Part shown: positions 29,611 through 38,407 of the stretch, piece after piece
How positions within the stretch are numbered: the stretch's first letter is position 1
Layout: the number at the start of each line of letters is the position of its first letter
Source of the DNA: Paraburkholderia caballeronis
Lineage (GTDB): Bacteria > Pseudomonadota > Gammaproteobacteria > Burkholderiales > Burkholderiaceae
DNA: 64,000 bases
Direction of reading: 5' to 3'
NCBI RefSeq assembly: GCF_900104845.1
Contig: NZ_FNSR01000001.1
Span: forward strand, 1,736,001-1,800,000
The notes under the pieces: generated by a model
What the model was told of the DNA's origin: nothing
Database searches by the model: none
What the model saw: the letters and a program-made list of their open reading frames with translations, nothing else
Translations under genes and position numbers: made by a program

Positions 29611-31008
29611 ATGGAATCACTGCGCATCTACAACACGCTCGCGCGTGACAAGCAAACTTTCGTGCCTTTGCAACCCGGCGTCGTACGGATGTACGTGTGC
29701 GGGATGACGGTGTACGACTATTGTCATGTCGGCCATGCGCGTGTGATGGTGGTGTTCGATATCGTGCAGCGCTGGCTGCGCACGCTCGGCTACGGCGTGA
29801 CTTATGTGCGCAACATCACCGACATCGACGACAAGATCATTCGTCGTGCTGTCGAGAACGGCGAGACGATCAAGTCGCTGACCGACCGCTTCATCGCCGC
29901 GCTTCACGAGGACGCGGACGCGCTCGGCATCGAGCGTCCCGATCACGAGCCGCGCGCGACGGAATTCATTCCGCAGATGCTCGGCATGATCGAAATGCTC
30001 GAAGCGAACGGTTACGCGTACCAGGGCGCGGACGGCGACGTGAACTATGCGGTGCGCAGGTTCGCGCACTACGGCGCGCTGTCGGGCAAGTCGATCGAGG
30101 ACCTGCGCGCGGGCGAGCGTGTGGCGGCGAACGATGCGAAGCAGGATCCGCTTGACTTCGTGCTGTGGAAGCAGGCGAAGGCCGGCGAGCCGGCGGACAC
30201 CGGCTGGGACTCGAAGTACGGACGCGGCCGGCCGGGCTGGCATATCGAATGCTCGGCGATGAGCTGCTCGCTGCTCGGCGATCATTTCGACATTCACGGC
30301 GGCGGCCAGGACCTGCAATTCCCGCACCACGAGAACGAGATCGCGCAGAGCGAAGGGGCGACCGGTCAAACGTTCGTCAACTACTGGATGCACAACGGCT
30401 ACGTGCAGATCGACAATGAGAAGATGTCGAAGTCGCTCGGCAACTTCTTCACGATCCGCGAAGTGCTCGCGCAGTACGATGCGGAAGTCGTGCGCTTCTT
30501 CATCGCGCGCGCACACTATCGTTCGCCGCTGAACTACAGCGACGTGCACATCGACGATGCGCGCAACGCGCTCACGCGTCTCTACACGGCGCTGAAGGAC
30601 GTGACGCCGGACGCGGGTGAACTCGACTGGAGCGAGCCGTACGCGCAGCGTTTTCGCGCGGCGATGAACGACGACTTCAACACGCCGGTCGCGATCGCGG
30701 TGCTGTTCGAACTGGCGACCGAAGTGAACCGCACGCGCGATGCCGCGCATGCGCGTCAGTTGCAGCGTCTTGCGCGCGTGATCGGGCTGCTCGTGCGCGA
30801 GCCGCGCGTGTTCCTGCAGCAGGCGGCGGGCGCCGCGACCGAAGGCGCGCTCGACGCGGCCGCGATCGAAGCGCAGATCGCCGCGCGCACGGCCGCGAAG
30901 CAGGCGAAGCAATATGCCGAGGCGGACCGGATTCGGGCCGAACTGCTCGAAGCCGGCGTCGCGCTCGAAGACAAACCGGGCGGATTGACCGAGTGGCGCC
31001 GCGTTTAA
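29611..31008 (+). CDS. cysS: cysteinyl-tRNA synthetase
   Basis: Class I aminoacyl-tRNA synthetase charging tRNA-Cys. 465 aa from ATG 29611 ([17 protein letters not shown]); the open frame upstream is not conserved. Zinc and active-site motifs: [17 protein letters not shown] (HIGH equivalent), [20 protein letters not shown], and [10 protein letters not shown]. The C-terminal DALR-type helical domain is present. A 48-base gap separates it from the glycosylase gene downstream. Confidence 0.96.
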   Translation: MESLRIYNTLARDKQTFVPLQPGVVRMYVCGMTVYDYCHVGHARVMVVFDIVQRWLRTLGYGVTYVRNITDIDDKIIRRAVENGETIKSLTDRFIAALHEDADALGIERPDHEPRATEFIPQMLGMIEMLEANGYAYQGADGDVNYAVRRFAHYGALSGKSIEDLRAGERVAANDAKQDPLDFVLWKQAKAGEPADTGWDSKYGRGRPGWHIECSAMSCSLLGDHFDIHGGGQDLQFPHHENEIAQSEGATGQTFVNYWMHNGYVQIDNEKMSKSLGNFFTIREVLAQYDAEVVRFFIARAHYRSPLNYSDVHIDDARNALTRLYTALKDVTPDAGELDWSEPYAQRFRAAMNDDFNTPVAIAVLFELATEVNRTRDAAHARQLQRLARVIGLLVREPRVFLQQAAGAATEGALDAAAIEAQIAARTAAKQAKQYAEADRIRAELLEAGVALEDKPGGLTEWRRV

Positions 31009-31055
31009 GCGGGCTATCCCGTTTCTACTGATCGATTCGCGAGGCAGGAGGCAGG

Positions 31056-32039
31056 ATGGCAACGGCCACGAAGACGCAGGCGAAGCGGCCTGCGTCGCCA
31101 ACGGGCGCGGCGGCTGCGGCGAAGAACGCGCGCAGCGGCGGCGCCGCAAAAACGGCGAGGAACGCCGGCAATGCAAAGACCGCGACCGCGGCAAAAAAGA
31201 CGCCCGTGAAGCGTGTGCTGAACGGCGCGTCGGACGGCGCGCACAAGATCGCGCGCAAACGCGCGGCCGCGCCGAAGACCACGCGGGCGAAAAGCAACGG
31301 CACATTGCCGGTCGACGGCGTGCTCGATGCGCAAACGTTGCGCTCGCTGCCCGAGGCGTTGCCCGCGTCGATCGACGCGGCGGATGCAATCGCGTCCGCG
31401 CCGCTCGTCGATCTCGAACCCGAGGTGCAGCGCCCCGCGTATTGGGACAAGGCATGCGCGGATCTCGTGAAGCGCGACCGCATCCTGAAGAAGCTGATTC
31501 CGAAGTTCGGTCCCGTGCATCTGTTGAGCCGCGACGATCCGTTCGTCACGCTCGCGCGCTCGGTGGTCGGCCAGCAGATTTCCGCGCCGGCCGCGCAGGC
31601 GCTGTGGCAACGCGTCGAGAGCGCGTGCCCGAAGCTCGTGCCGCAGCAGTTCATCAAGCTCGGTCACGAGAAGCTCGTCGCGTGCGGATTGTCGAAGCGC
31701 AAGGCCGAATACCTGCTCGACCTCGCGCAGCACTTCGTGTCCGGCGCGGTGCACGTCGGCAAGTGGACGTCGATGGACGACGAGGACGTGATCGCGGAGC
31801 TGACGCAGATTCGCGGCATCGGCCGCTGGACCGCCGAGATGTTCCTGATCTTCAATCTCGCGCGTCCGAACGTGTTGCCGCTCGACGATCTGGGGCTGAT
31901 CCGCGCGATCAGCGTCAACTATTTCAGCGGCGAGCCGGTCACGCGCAGCGAGGCGCGCGAGGTTGCCGCGAACTGGGAGCCGTGGCGCACCGTCGCGACC
32001 TGGTACATGTGGCGCAGCCTCGAACCGCTGCAGGACTAG
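31056..32039 (+). CDS. DNA-3-methyladenine glycosylase, AlkA-like HhH-GPD
   Basis: Base-excision repair glycosylase of the HhH-GPD superfamily. 327 aa, in two parts: residues 1-~100 are Ala/Lys/Thr-rich low complexity resembling a histone H1-like tail, and ~110-325 form the glycosylase. The helix-hairpin-helix plus catalytic Asp is LTQIRGIGRWTAEMFLIF followed by LPLDDLGL. SVVGQQISAPAAQALWQRVE is the conserved helix of this AlkA/YfjP-like group. The basic N-terminal tail is unusual for AlkA and may help DNA binding (inference). Substrate range is not determinable. Confidence 0.88.
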   Translation: MATATKTQAKRPASPTGAAAAAKNARSGGAAKTARNAGNAKTATAAKKTPVKRVLNGASDGAHKIARKRAAAPKTTRAKSNGTLPVDGVLDAQTLRSLPEALPASIDAADAIASAPLVDLEPEVQRPAYWDKACADLVKRDRILKKLIPKFGPVHLLSRDDPFVTLARSVVGQQISAPAAQALWQRVESACPKLVPQQFIKLGHEKLVACGLSKRKAEYLLDLAQHFVSGAVHVGKWTSMDDEDVIAELTQIRGIGRWTAEMFLIFNLARPNVLPLDDLGLIRAISVNYFSGEPVTRSEAREVAANWEPWRTVATWYMWRSLEPLQD

Positions 32040-32169
32040 CCGGACGACCCGCCGGCGCGGCGTCGGCGGCGGCTGACGCCCCGGCGGGAGCGGTGTGCCG
32101 CCCCGCCGGCACATGCGGCGCTCATCGTTGTATCTATCGTTATCTCAAATTGATAGTTCCGCCCCGATT

Positions 32170-32197
32170 TTGACATCGGCCGGCGCGGTTAGAATAC
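32170..32197 (+). promoter_or_regulatory. candidate promoter for accA
   Basis: Consensus -35 TTGACA at 32170-32175. The -10 is either GAATAC (32192, spacer 16) or TAGAAT (32190, spacer only 14). It lies 33 bases before the accA ATG in a local AT-rich patch. Confidence 0.5.
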
Positions 32198-32229
32198 GCG
32201 CTGCCCGGTAAGTGCAAGGATTCCCACCC

Positions 32230-33201
32230 ATGAAAACGACCTTTCTGGATTTCGAACAGCCGATCGCGGAACTCGAAGGCAAGATCGAAGAGTTGCGTTT
32301 CGTCCAGGACGATTCGGCCGTCGACATTTCGGAAGAGATCGAGCGGCTGTCGAAGAAGAGCCAGCAGCTCACGAAAGACCTGTATGCGAACCTGACGCCG
32401 TGGCAGGTGTCGCAGATCGCGCGTCATCCGCAACGTCCGTACACGCTCGACTACGTGCACGAGCTGTTCACCGACTTCCACGAACTGCACGGCGACCGCT
32501 CGTTCGCGGACGACCTGTCGATCGTCGGCGGCCTCGCGCGCTTCAACGGCCAGGCGTGCATGGTGATCGGCCAGCAGAAGGGCCGCGACACGAAGGAGCG
32601 CGCCGCGCGCAACTTCGGGATGCCGCGTCCGGAAGGCTACCGGAAGGCCGAGCGCCTGATGCGCCTCGCCGAGAAATTCGGCTTGCCGATCTTCACGTTC
32701 ATCGACACGCCGGGCGCGTATCCGGGCATCGGCGCGGAAGAGCGCGGCCAGTCGGAGGCGATCGGCCGCAACCTGTACGTGATGGCCGAGCTGAAGACGC
32801 CGATCATCGCGACGGTGATCGGCGAGGGCGGCTCGGGCGGCGCGCTCGCGATCGCGGTCGCGGATACGCTGCTGATGCTGCAGTTCTCGACCTACTCGGT
32901 GATCTCGCCGGAAGGCTGCGCGTCGATTCTGTGGAAGAGCGCCGCGAAGGCGCCGGAAGCAGCCGAGGCGCTTGGCCTGACGGCGCACCGGCTGAAGGCG
33001 CTCGGGCTGATCGACAAGATCATCAACGAGCCGCTCGGCGGCGCGCATCGCGATCCGAAGGGCATGGCCGCGTTGCTGCGCCGCGCGCTGTCGGACTCGC
33101 TGCGTCAGTTCCAGGGGATGAGCGTGCAGGATCTGCGCGAACGCCGTCTGGAGCGCCTGATGAGCTACGGCAAGTTCAAGGAAACGACGCCGGGCGCATA
33201 A
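32230..33201 (+). CDS. accA: acetyl-CoA carboxylase carboxyltransferase subunit alpha
   Basis: Alpha subunit of the carboxyltransferase that makes malonyl-CoA for fatty-acid synthesis, working with AccD. 323 aa from ATG 32230 ([22 protein letters not shown]); family length. Crotonase-fold motifs include [25 protein letters not shown] split across strands and the oxyanion stretch [17 protein letters not shown]. An ATG-like codon at 32212 would add only six residues. tilS follows after 47 bases. Confidence 0.96.
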   Translation: MKTTFLDFEQPIAELEGKIEELRFVQDDSAVDISEEIERLSKKSQQLTKDLYANLTPWQVSQIARHPQRPYTLDYVHELFTDFHELHGDRSFADDLSIVGGLARFNGQACMVIGQQKGRDTKERAARNFGMPRPEGYRKAERLMRLAEKFGLPIFTFIDTPGAYPGIGAEERGQSEAIGRNLYVMAELKTPIIATVIGEGGSGGALAIAVADTLLMLQFSTYSVISPEGCASILWKSAAKAPEAAEALGLTAHRLKALGLIDKIINEPLGGAHRDPKGMAALLRRALSDSLRQFQGMSVQDLRERRLERLMSYGKFKETTPGA

Positions 33202-33248
33202 GCGCGCGGCGCTTTCCGTCACCGCCGGCGCGCTCGCGCCTTCATGCC

Positions 33249-34676
33249 GTGACTTCCCCCGCCGAACCCGACGCCGGGCGCATCGTGGTCGATGCGCTTG
33301 GCGTTGCGCTGTCCGCGTTGCCCGCGGATGCCCGCATCGCGATCGCGTATAGCGGCGGGCTCGACTCGTCGGTGCTGCTCGACGCGGCGGTGCGGGTCGC
33401 GGGCGCGTCGCGCTGCGTCGCGCTGCACGTGCATCACGGCTTGAGCCCGAATGCCGACGCATGGCTCGCGCATTGCGGCGCGACCGCGCGCGCGTTGGGC
33501 GTCGCGTTCGATTTTCGTCGCGTCGACGTCGCGCGCGACGGCGCGGCGGGCGTCGAAGCCGCCGCGCGCGACGCGCGTTATCGCGCGCTCGACGCGATGT
33601 GCGCGGCGCACGGCGCGCAGTCGCTGTGGCTCGCGCAGCACGCGGACGACCAGGCCGAAACCGTCTTGCTCCAACTGCTGCGCGGCGCGGGCCTCGCGGG
33701 CCTCGCCGCGATGGCGCCGATGCGTTCGATGGCGGGCGGTGTGCCGCGCGTGCGTCCGCTGCTCGGGCTGTTGCGCGTGCAACTGGAGCAATACGCGGCC
33801 GCACGCGGATTGAACTGGGTCGACGACGAATCGAACGCCGATGTCCGTTACGCGCGCAACGCGCTGCGGCACGACGTGATGCCGGCGCTCGCCGCGCATT
33901 TCCCCGGTTTTCGCGATGCGCTCGCGCGCACGGCCGCTCATGCGGCCAGCGCGCAGCAACTGCTCGACGAACTTGCGCAGATCGATCTGCTCGACGCGTC
34001 GCGCGACGACGGTCGTGCGCTGTCGCACGACGCGCTGGTGGCGCTCGACGATGCGCGCGCACTGAACCTGCTTCGCTACTGGATGCGCGGGCTCGGCCTG
34101 CCGGCGGCGTCGGCCGCGCGCCTGGCCGACGCGTTGCGGCAGCTTCGCGACGTGCGCGAGGTCGGCGGCGATCACGGGTTGCGCGTCGATCATGCGGGGC
34201 GGCGTTTGCGCAGTTATCGCGGCCTCGTGTTCTGGGGCGACCAGGACGACGATGCGTCCGTACCCGACGCGTCGCGCGAGCCGGCCGAACTGGCATGGCA
34301 AGGGCAGGAGGTTTGGCGCGTGCCGCAGTGGCGCGGCACGTTCGTGTTCGCGCCGTCCGACGCGGACGATCCCGACGCGGCGCCCGAAGCGGTGCTGACG
34401 TCCGCGCCGCTCGTCGCGCGCGCGCGCACCGGCGGCGAGCGCATGCGCGATCCGGCCGCCGGCCTCGGCCGCACGCTGAAGAACCTGTTCCAGGAACGCG
34501 GCGTGCCCGCGTGGGAGCGTGACGTGCCGCTGCTGTTCGTCGGCGACACGCTGCTGTTCGTGCCGCGCATCGGCGTGAACCGGGCGGCGCTGGAACTCGG
34601 GAAAGACGACGCTGCGACGGCTGCAACGACGCGCTGGCGGCGCATCGAGTGGCGCGAGGATCTGCTGATCGCGTGA
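33249..34676 (+). CDS. tilS: tRNA(Ile)-lysidine synthetase
   Basis: Modifies C34 of tRNA-Ile(CAU) to lysidine so that it reads AUA. 475 aa from GTG 33249; no in-frame ATG precedes the PP-loop, and the ATG at 33244 is out of frame. The N-type ATP pyrophosphatase motif is IAYSGGLDSSVLLDA, followed by HVHHGLSPNADAW and LAQHADDQAETVLLQLLRGAG, all TilS hallmarks; the TilS C-terminal domain ends in GGERMRDPAAGLGRTLKNLFQ. Directly downstream of accA, probably cotranscribed, as in related bacteria. Confidence 0.93.
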   Translation: MTSPAEPDAGRIVVDALGVALSALPADARIAIAYSGGLDSSVLLDAAVRVAGASRCVALHVHHGLSPNADAWLAHCGATARALGVAFDFRRVDVARDGAAGVEAAARDARYRALDAMCAAHGAQSLWLAQHADDQAETVLLQLLRGAGLAGLAAMAPMRSMAGGVPRVRPLLGLLRVQLEQYAAARGLNWVDDESNADVRYARNALRHDVMPALAAHFPGFRDALARTAAHAASAQQLLDELAQIDLLDASRDDGRALSHDALVALDDARALNLLRYWMRGLGLPAASAARLADALRQLRDVREVGGDHGLRVDHAGRRLRSYRGLVFWGDQDDDASVPDASREPAELAWQGQEVWRVPQWRGTFVFAPSDADDPDAAPEAVLTSAPLVARARTGGERMRDPAAGLGRTLKNLFQERGVPAWERDVPLLFVGDTLLFVPRIGVNRAALELGKDDAATAATTRWRRIEWREDLLIA

Positions 34677-35075
34677 GCGCGCGCCGCTCGCCGACGTCGC
34701 GGCAGGTCTGCGCCGCGCGTGCGTAAACCGCGCAAATCCTTGGCGCAGAAGCGTTTTTTGCGCGTGGCACGCCGATTTCAGCTTGTCAATTCGGTCTTGA
34801 TCGGGTAGGTTAACCGGTTTGTCCAGCCCGCTTCTTGCTGTCACGAGCGGCGCGCGTTGTGCTTGGCGTATTTCTTCTTTCCGGCGGTATCCGGCGGTTT
34901 CGGGGGCGTCATCCAGCCATTCGCGGGCGGCGGTGCGCGATCGATCGCGATTGCGGCGCCCGGGCAAATCCGCGCGTGCTGCACGCGCTGCACTCACGCC
35001 GTCGCGTTACGTCACGTATGTCGCGCCGCCGTCCTCAGTGCGCCAGCGCGGTAACATCTCCAGTTCAGAACGACA
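34677..35075 (+). other. intergenic region upstream of lysC
   Basis: 399 bases without a credible gene; the short open frames have no ribosome-binding site or family resemblance. It contains the lysC promoter candidate at 34783 and otherwise only GC-rich sequence. The ~270-base leader between that promoter and lysC could hold an attenuator, but I see no hairpin with a T-run. Confidence 0.5.
34783..34811 (+). promoter_or_regulatory. candidate sigma-70 promoter for lysC
   Basis: TTGTCA (34783-34788), a 17-base spacer and TAGGTT (34806-34811). Spacing is ideal; the -10 is a 4/6 match. It would give a long untranslated leader. Confidence 0.45.
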
Positions 35076-36326
35076 ATGGCACTCATCGTACACAAATACG
35101 GCGGCACTTCGATGGGCTCGGTCGAGCGCATCAAGAACGTCGCCAGGCGCGTCGCGAAATGGCACAAGGCCGGCCACCGGCTGGTCGTGGTGCCGTCGGC
35201 GATGTCCGGCGAAACCAATCGTCTGCTCGGGCTCGCGAAAGAGATTTCCGCGCAGCCGAGCCCGCGCGAACTCGACATGATCGCGTCCACCGGCGAACAG
35301 GTGAGCGTCGGCCTGCTGTCGATCGCGTTGCAGGAAGCCGGCGTCGATGCGATCAGCTACACCGGCTGGCAGGTTCCGGTGAAGACCGACAGCGCGTTCA
35401 CGAAGGCGCGCATCAGCGACATCGACGGCGAGCGCGTGCTGCGCGATCTGGACGCCGGCAAGGTGGTCGTAATAACCGGCTTCCAGGGCATCGACCCGGA
35501 AGGCCACATCACGACGCTGGGCCGCGGCGGCTCGGACACGTCGGCGGTCGCGGTCGCGGCCGCGCTGAAGGCGGACGAATGCCTGATCTACACGGACGTG
35601 GACGGCGTCTACACGACCGATCCGCGCGTGGTCGAAGAGGCGCGCCGGCTCGATCGCATCACGTTCGAGGAGATGCTGGAAATGGCCAGCCTCGGCTCGA
35701 AGGTGCTGCAGATCCGCTCGGTCGAATTCGCGGGCAAGTACCAGGTGAAGACGCGCGTGCTGTCGAGCCTGACCGATCCGCTGATGCCGCTCGAAGAGGA
35801 AATGTCCTCCGGCACCCTGATTACTTTTGAAGAAGACGACACCATGGAAAAAGCAGTCATTTCGGGTATCGCGTTCCAGCGCGACGAAGCTCGGATCATC
35901 GTGATGGGCGTGCCGGACAAGCCGGGCATCGCGTATCAGATCCTCGGCCCGGTGGCGGACGCGAACATCGATGTCGACATGATCATCCAGAACCAGAGCG
36001 TCGAGGGCAAGACCGACTTCACGTTTACGGTCGGCCGCGGCGACTATCAGCGCGCGATGGATATCCTCTCGGGCCAGGTGAAGGAACACGTGAAGGCCGA
36101 CAAGGTGCAGGGCGATCCGAAGGTGTCGAAGGTGTCGGTGGTCGGCGTCGGCATGCGTTCGCACGTCGGCATCGCGAGCAAGATGTTCCGCACGCTGTCG
36201 GAAGAGGGCATCAACATCCAGATGATCTCGACGTCCGAAATCAAGATTTCGGTGCTGATCGACGAGAAGTACATGGAACTGGCGGTGCGCGCGCTGCACA
36301 AGGCGTTCGAACTCGATCAGGCGTAA
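35076..36326 (+). CDS. lysC: aspartate kinase
   Basis: Phosphorylates aspartate, the first step to lysine, threonine, methionine and diaminopimelate. 416 aa, the length of the monofunctional, lysine/threonine-regulated type. The kinase N-terminus is IVHKYGGTSMGSVERIKNVA, with STGEQVSVGLLS and GRGGSDTSAVAVAAAL as substrate and ATP loops. Two C-terminal ACT domains (from ~residue 265) begin AVISGIAFQRDEARIIVMG and include VGVGMRSHVGIASKMF. An internal Met at EEDDTMEKAVIS sits where some species start a separate beta subunit; no ribosome-binding site is obvious there. Confidence 0.95.
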   Translation: MALIVHKYGGTSMGSVERIKNVARRVAKWHKAGHRLVVVPSAMSGETNRLLGLAKEISAQPSPRELDMIASTGEQVSVGLLSIALQEAGVDAISYTGWQVPVKTDSAFTKARISDIDGERVLRDLDAGKVVVITGFQGIDPEGHITTLGRGGSDTSAVAVAAALKADECLIYTDVDGVYTTDPRVVEEARRLDRITFEEMLEMASLGSKVLQIRSVEFAGKYQVKTRVLSSLTDPLMPLEEEMSSGTLITFEEDDTMEKAVISGIAFQRDEARIIVMGVPDKPGIAYQILGPVADANIDVDMIIQNQSVEGKTDFTFTVGRGDYQRAMDILSGQVKEHVKADKVQGDPKVSKVSVVGVGMRSHVGIASKMFRTLSEEGINIQMISTSEIKISVLIDEKYMELAVRALHKAFELDQA

Positions 36327-36427
36327 CGCTGTTTCGTGACGCGCGCGGGTGCGCGGCGTCCGGTTGACGGAAGCGGTGCGGTGCGCGTTGCAGGCAACAT
36401 CCCGGTGTAAAAAATGCTTCCCGAAAA

Positions 36428-36456
36428 TTGACCGGAACGCGCGAACCCGCTATTAT
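36428..36456 (+). promoter_or_regulatory. promoter for tRNA-Ser
   Basis: TTGACC (36428-36433), 17-base spacer, TATTAT (36451-36456), 45 bases before the tRNA. Both hexamers match consensus 5/6. Confidence 0.7.
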
Positions 36457-36500
36457 CTTGGCTTCGTCGCGCTGCCTCCCTGGCGCGAGCGAAGTTTTCG

Positions 36501-36594
36501 GGAGACGTGGCCGAGAGGTCGAAGGCACTCCCCTGCTAAGGGAGCATCTGGGCCAAAACCTGGATCGAGGGTTCGAATCCCTCCGTCTCCGCCA
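36501..36594 (+). tRNA. tRNA-Ser (GCU anticodon)
   Basis: A 94-base class II tRNA with encoded CCA. The acceptor stem ggagacg pairs with cgtctcc; the anticodon stem ctccc/gggag closes loop CTGCTAA with anticodon GCT at 36535-36537, reading AGC/AGU. The long variable arm (catctgggccaaaacctgg) confirms serine; the T arm contains GGTTCGAATCC. Confidence 0.96.
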
Positions 36595-36615
36595 GTACTT
36601 CGGTATGTGGCGGTC

Positions 36616-36656
36616 AAGCCTCGTAGAACTGCGGTTCTACGAGGCTTTGTTTTTTT
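36616..36656 (+). terminator. terminator after tRNA-Ser
   Basis: A 14-bp perfect stem with TGCG loop (aagcctcgtagaac / gttctacgaggctt) followed by a T-rich run. It starts 22 bases after the tRNA. Confidence 0.9.
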
Positions 36657-37089
36657 GTGGCGCCGGTTTCGGTTCGCGAATGAGCGAACGGGTGACGGGT
36701 GGTTCGCATTGCAGTGCATCTTGTTGACGCACGAGCGTAAGCGCGACGATGAACGCAGGTCGAATGCGTTGTTGTGCCGATGCCGATGGACGCACGACAC
36801 ACCGCGCGCGATGCAACGTATTCGCCGCGCGCGTGTCGGACTCACTGCAATGCGTGCCTGTCTGCATTCACAGGGCGATACGGTATTTCAGCCCGACAGC
36901 GCCGCTGCCGTAAACGCTTCCGATGCCGGGGCGCATGCCCCGTGGCCACGATACGCCGATGCGGTGTAACGAGACGTTACGGTAGTCCCGATCACGCGAT
37001 GTTGTGCATCAGTTATTACAAACTTGAAATACGCGGTACGCGGGGCTTGCGCTATATTCGCCTCAACACACATTCAGGAAGGTGAGTTC
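36657..37089 (+). other. intergenic region before the small exported protein
   Basis: About 430 bases with no recognisable gene; the open frames across it have no family resemblance. A TATATT at 37053-37058 is a possible -10 for the next gene, but no -35 lies at the right distance. Confidence 0.4.
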
Positions 37090-37410
37090 ATGAAGTTCGC
37101 ACGTGTTCTTGCAGTAATGCTCGGGGGCCTGGCTATCGGTGCGTCGAGCGCCGCGATGGCGGGGTTGAACGTCGGCGTCAACATCGGCGTCCCGGCGCCG
37201 GTCTACGTCGCGCCGCAGCCGGTTTATGCGCCGCCTCCGCCCGTCGTCTATCAGCCGGCGCCGGTGTATGCCGCGCCCGCGATCGTGATCGGCTGGCATG
37301 GCGACCGCTACTGGGACGGCCGTCGCTACTGGAATCGCGCGGACTGGAATCGCCACAACGGCGGCGGTCACTGGGATCATCGCGATCGCGGCCACGGCCA
37401 CTGGCGTTAA
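37090..37410 (+). CDS. small exported Pro/Tyr then Trp/His-rich protein
   Basis: 106 aa from ATG 37090, preceded by a strong AGGAAGGTGA. The signal peptide (VLAVMLGGLAIGASSAAMA) is followed by LNVGVNIGVPAPVYVAPQP, a Pro/Tyr/Val repeat region (VYAPPPPVVYQPAPVYAAP) and a C-terminal third rich in Trp, His, Arg and Gly (YWDGRRYWNRADWNRHN, DHRDRGHGHWR). This layout is common among small secreted proteins of Burkholderia relatives; the His-rich end could bind metal, but function is unknown. The upstream open frame to 37024 is not used. Confidence 0.8.
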   Translation: MKFARVLAVMLGGLAIGASSAAMAGLNVGVNIGVPAPVYVAPQPVYAPPPPVVYQPAPVYAAPAIVIGWHGDRYWDGRRYWNRADWNRHNGGGHWDHRDRGHGHWR

Positions 37411-37440
37411 GCGTCGAACGCTGCGCTGCGCGCGCCAACG

Positions 37441-37468
37441 AAAAAGCCGCCCAACAGGCGGCTTTTTT
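37441..37468. terminator. bidirectional terminator between small protein and fabI
   Basis: AAAAA, perfect 6-bp stem gccgcc/ggcggc with CAACA loop, then TTTTTT. Serves both convergent genes. Confidence 0.88.
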
Positions 37469-37505
37469 CATGCGTCAGCCGCAACGACTGCGGCATGTAC
37501 ACCCA

Positions 37506-38297
37506 TCATTCGCCGATGCCGGCCATCCCGCCGACGACCGCGTTGAAGCCGCTGTCGACGTGAACGATCTCGGCGGTCACGCCGCCCGCGAGATCGGACA
37601 GCAGGAACGCGGCGGTGTTGCCGACCTGCTCGATCGTCACGTTACGATGCAGCGGCGCGTTGTGCTCGACGAAGTCGAGGATCTTGCCGAAGCTCTTGAT
37701 GCCGCTCGCCGCGAGCGTCTTGATCGGGCCGGCCGAGATGCCGTTCACGCGCACGCCCTTCGCGCCGAGCGACACCGCCAGATAACGCACGCTCGCTTCG
37801 AGCGACGCCTTCGCGAGACCCATCGTGTTGTAGTTCGGAATCGCGCGCTCCGCGCCGAGGTACGACAGCGTCAGCAGCGCGGCGTCGCTCGACAGCATCG
37901 GCAGCGCGGCCTTCGCGAGCGCGGGGAAGCTGTACGCGGAGATGTCGTGCGCGATGCGGAAGTTCTCGCGCGTCATCCCGTCGAGGAAGTCGCCGGCGAT
38001 CGCTTCGCGCGGCGCAAAGCCGATCGAATGCACGAGGCCGTCGAGCGAGTCCCAGTGCTGCTTCAGGTCGGCGAACAGCGCGTCGATCTGCGCGTCGTCC
38101 GCGACGTCGCACGGGAATACGAGCTTGCTGCCGAACTCGTCGGCGAACTCGGTGATGCGATCCTTGAAGCGGTCGCCGACGTAAGTGAATGCCAGTTCCG
38201 CGCCTTCGCGCCTGCAGGCCTGCGCGATGCCGTATGCAATCGAGCGGTTCGACAGCAGGCCGGTCAGCAGGATACGTTTACCAGCGAGGAAGCCCAT
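37506..38297 (-). CDS. fabI: enoyl-ACP reductase FabI
   Basis: NADH-dependent enoyl-ACP reductase, the last step of each fatty-acid elongation cycle. 263 aa. The divergent-SDR cofactor loop is [20 protein letters not shown]; catalytic Tyr and Lys sit in [19 protein letters not shown] (YxxMxxxK form); [18 protein letters not shown] is the substrate loop. Typical FabI length; divergent from yejA. Confidence 0.95.
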   Translation of the reverse strand: MGFLAGKRILLTGLLSNRSIAYGIAQACRREGAELAFTYVGDRFKDRITEFADEFGSKLVFPCDVADDAQIDALFADLKQHWDSLDGLVHSIGFAPREAIAGDFLDGMTRENFRIAHDISAYSFPALAKAALPMLSSDAALLTLSYLGAERAIPNYNTMGLAKASLEASVRYLAVSLGAKGVRVNGISAGPIKTLAASGIKSFGKILDFVEHNAPLHRNVTIEQVGNTAAFLLSDLAGGVTAEIVHVDSGFNAVVGGMAGIGE

Positions 38298-38407
38298 GAA
38301 TTCTCCTAATCAGGTCAGTGCGCATGGCGCCCCGGAATGCGGCGCCTTGTGGGTTTTGGGTAGAATTCTCTCACAATTGCCAACGCAAACCGGATAAACC
38401 CAACGCC

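Noticed and set aside
32140..34770. 876-codon minus-strand open frame
   Set aside because: Antisense to accA and tilS; Arg/Ala-rich with no motifs.
36349..36969. Open frames spanning the tRNA-Ser gene
   Set aside because: They run through a clear tRNA and its terminator.
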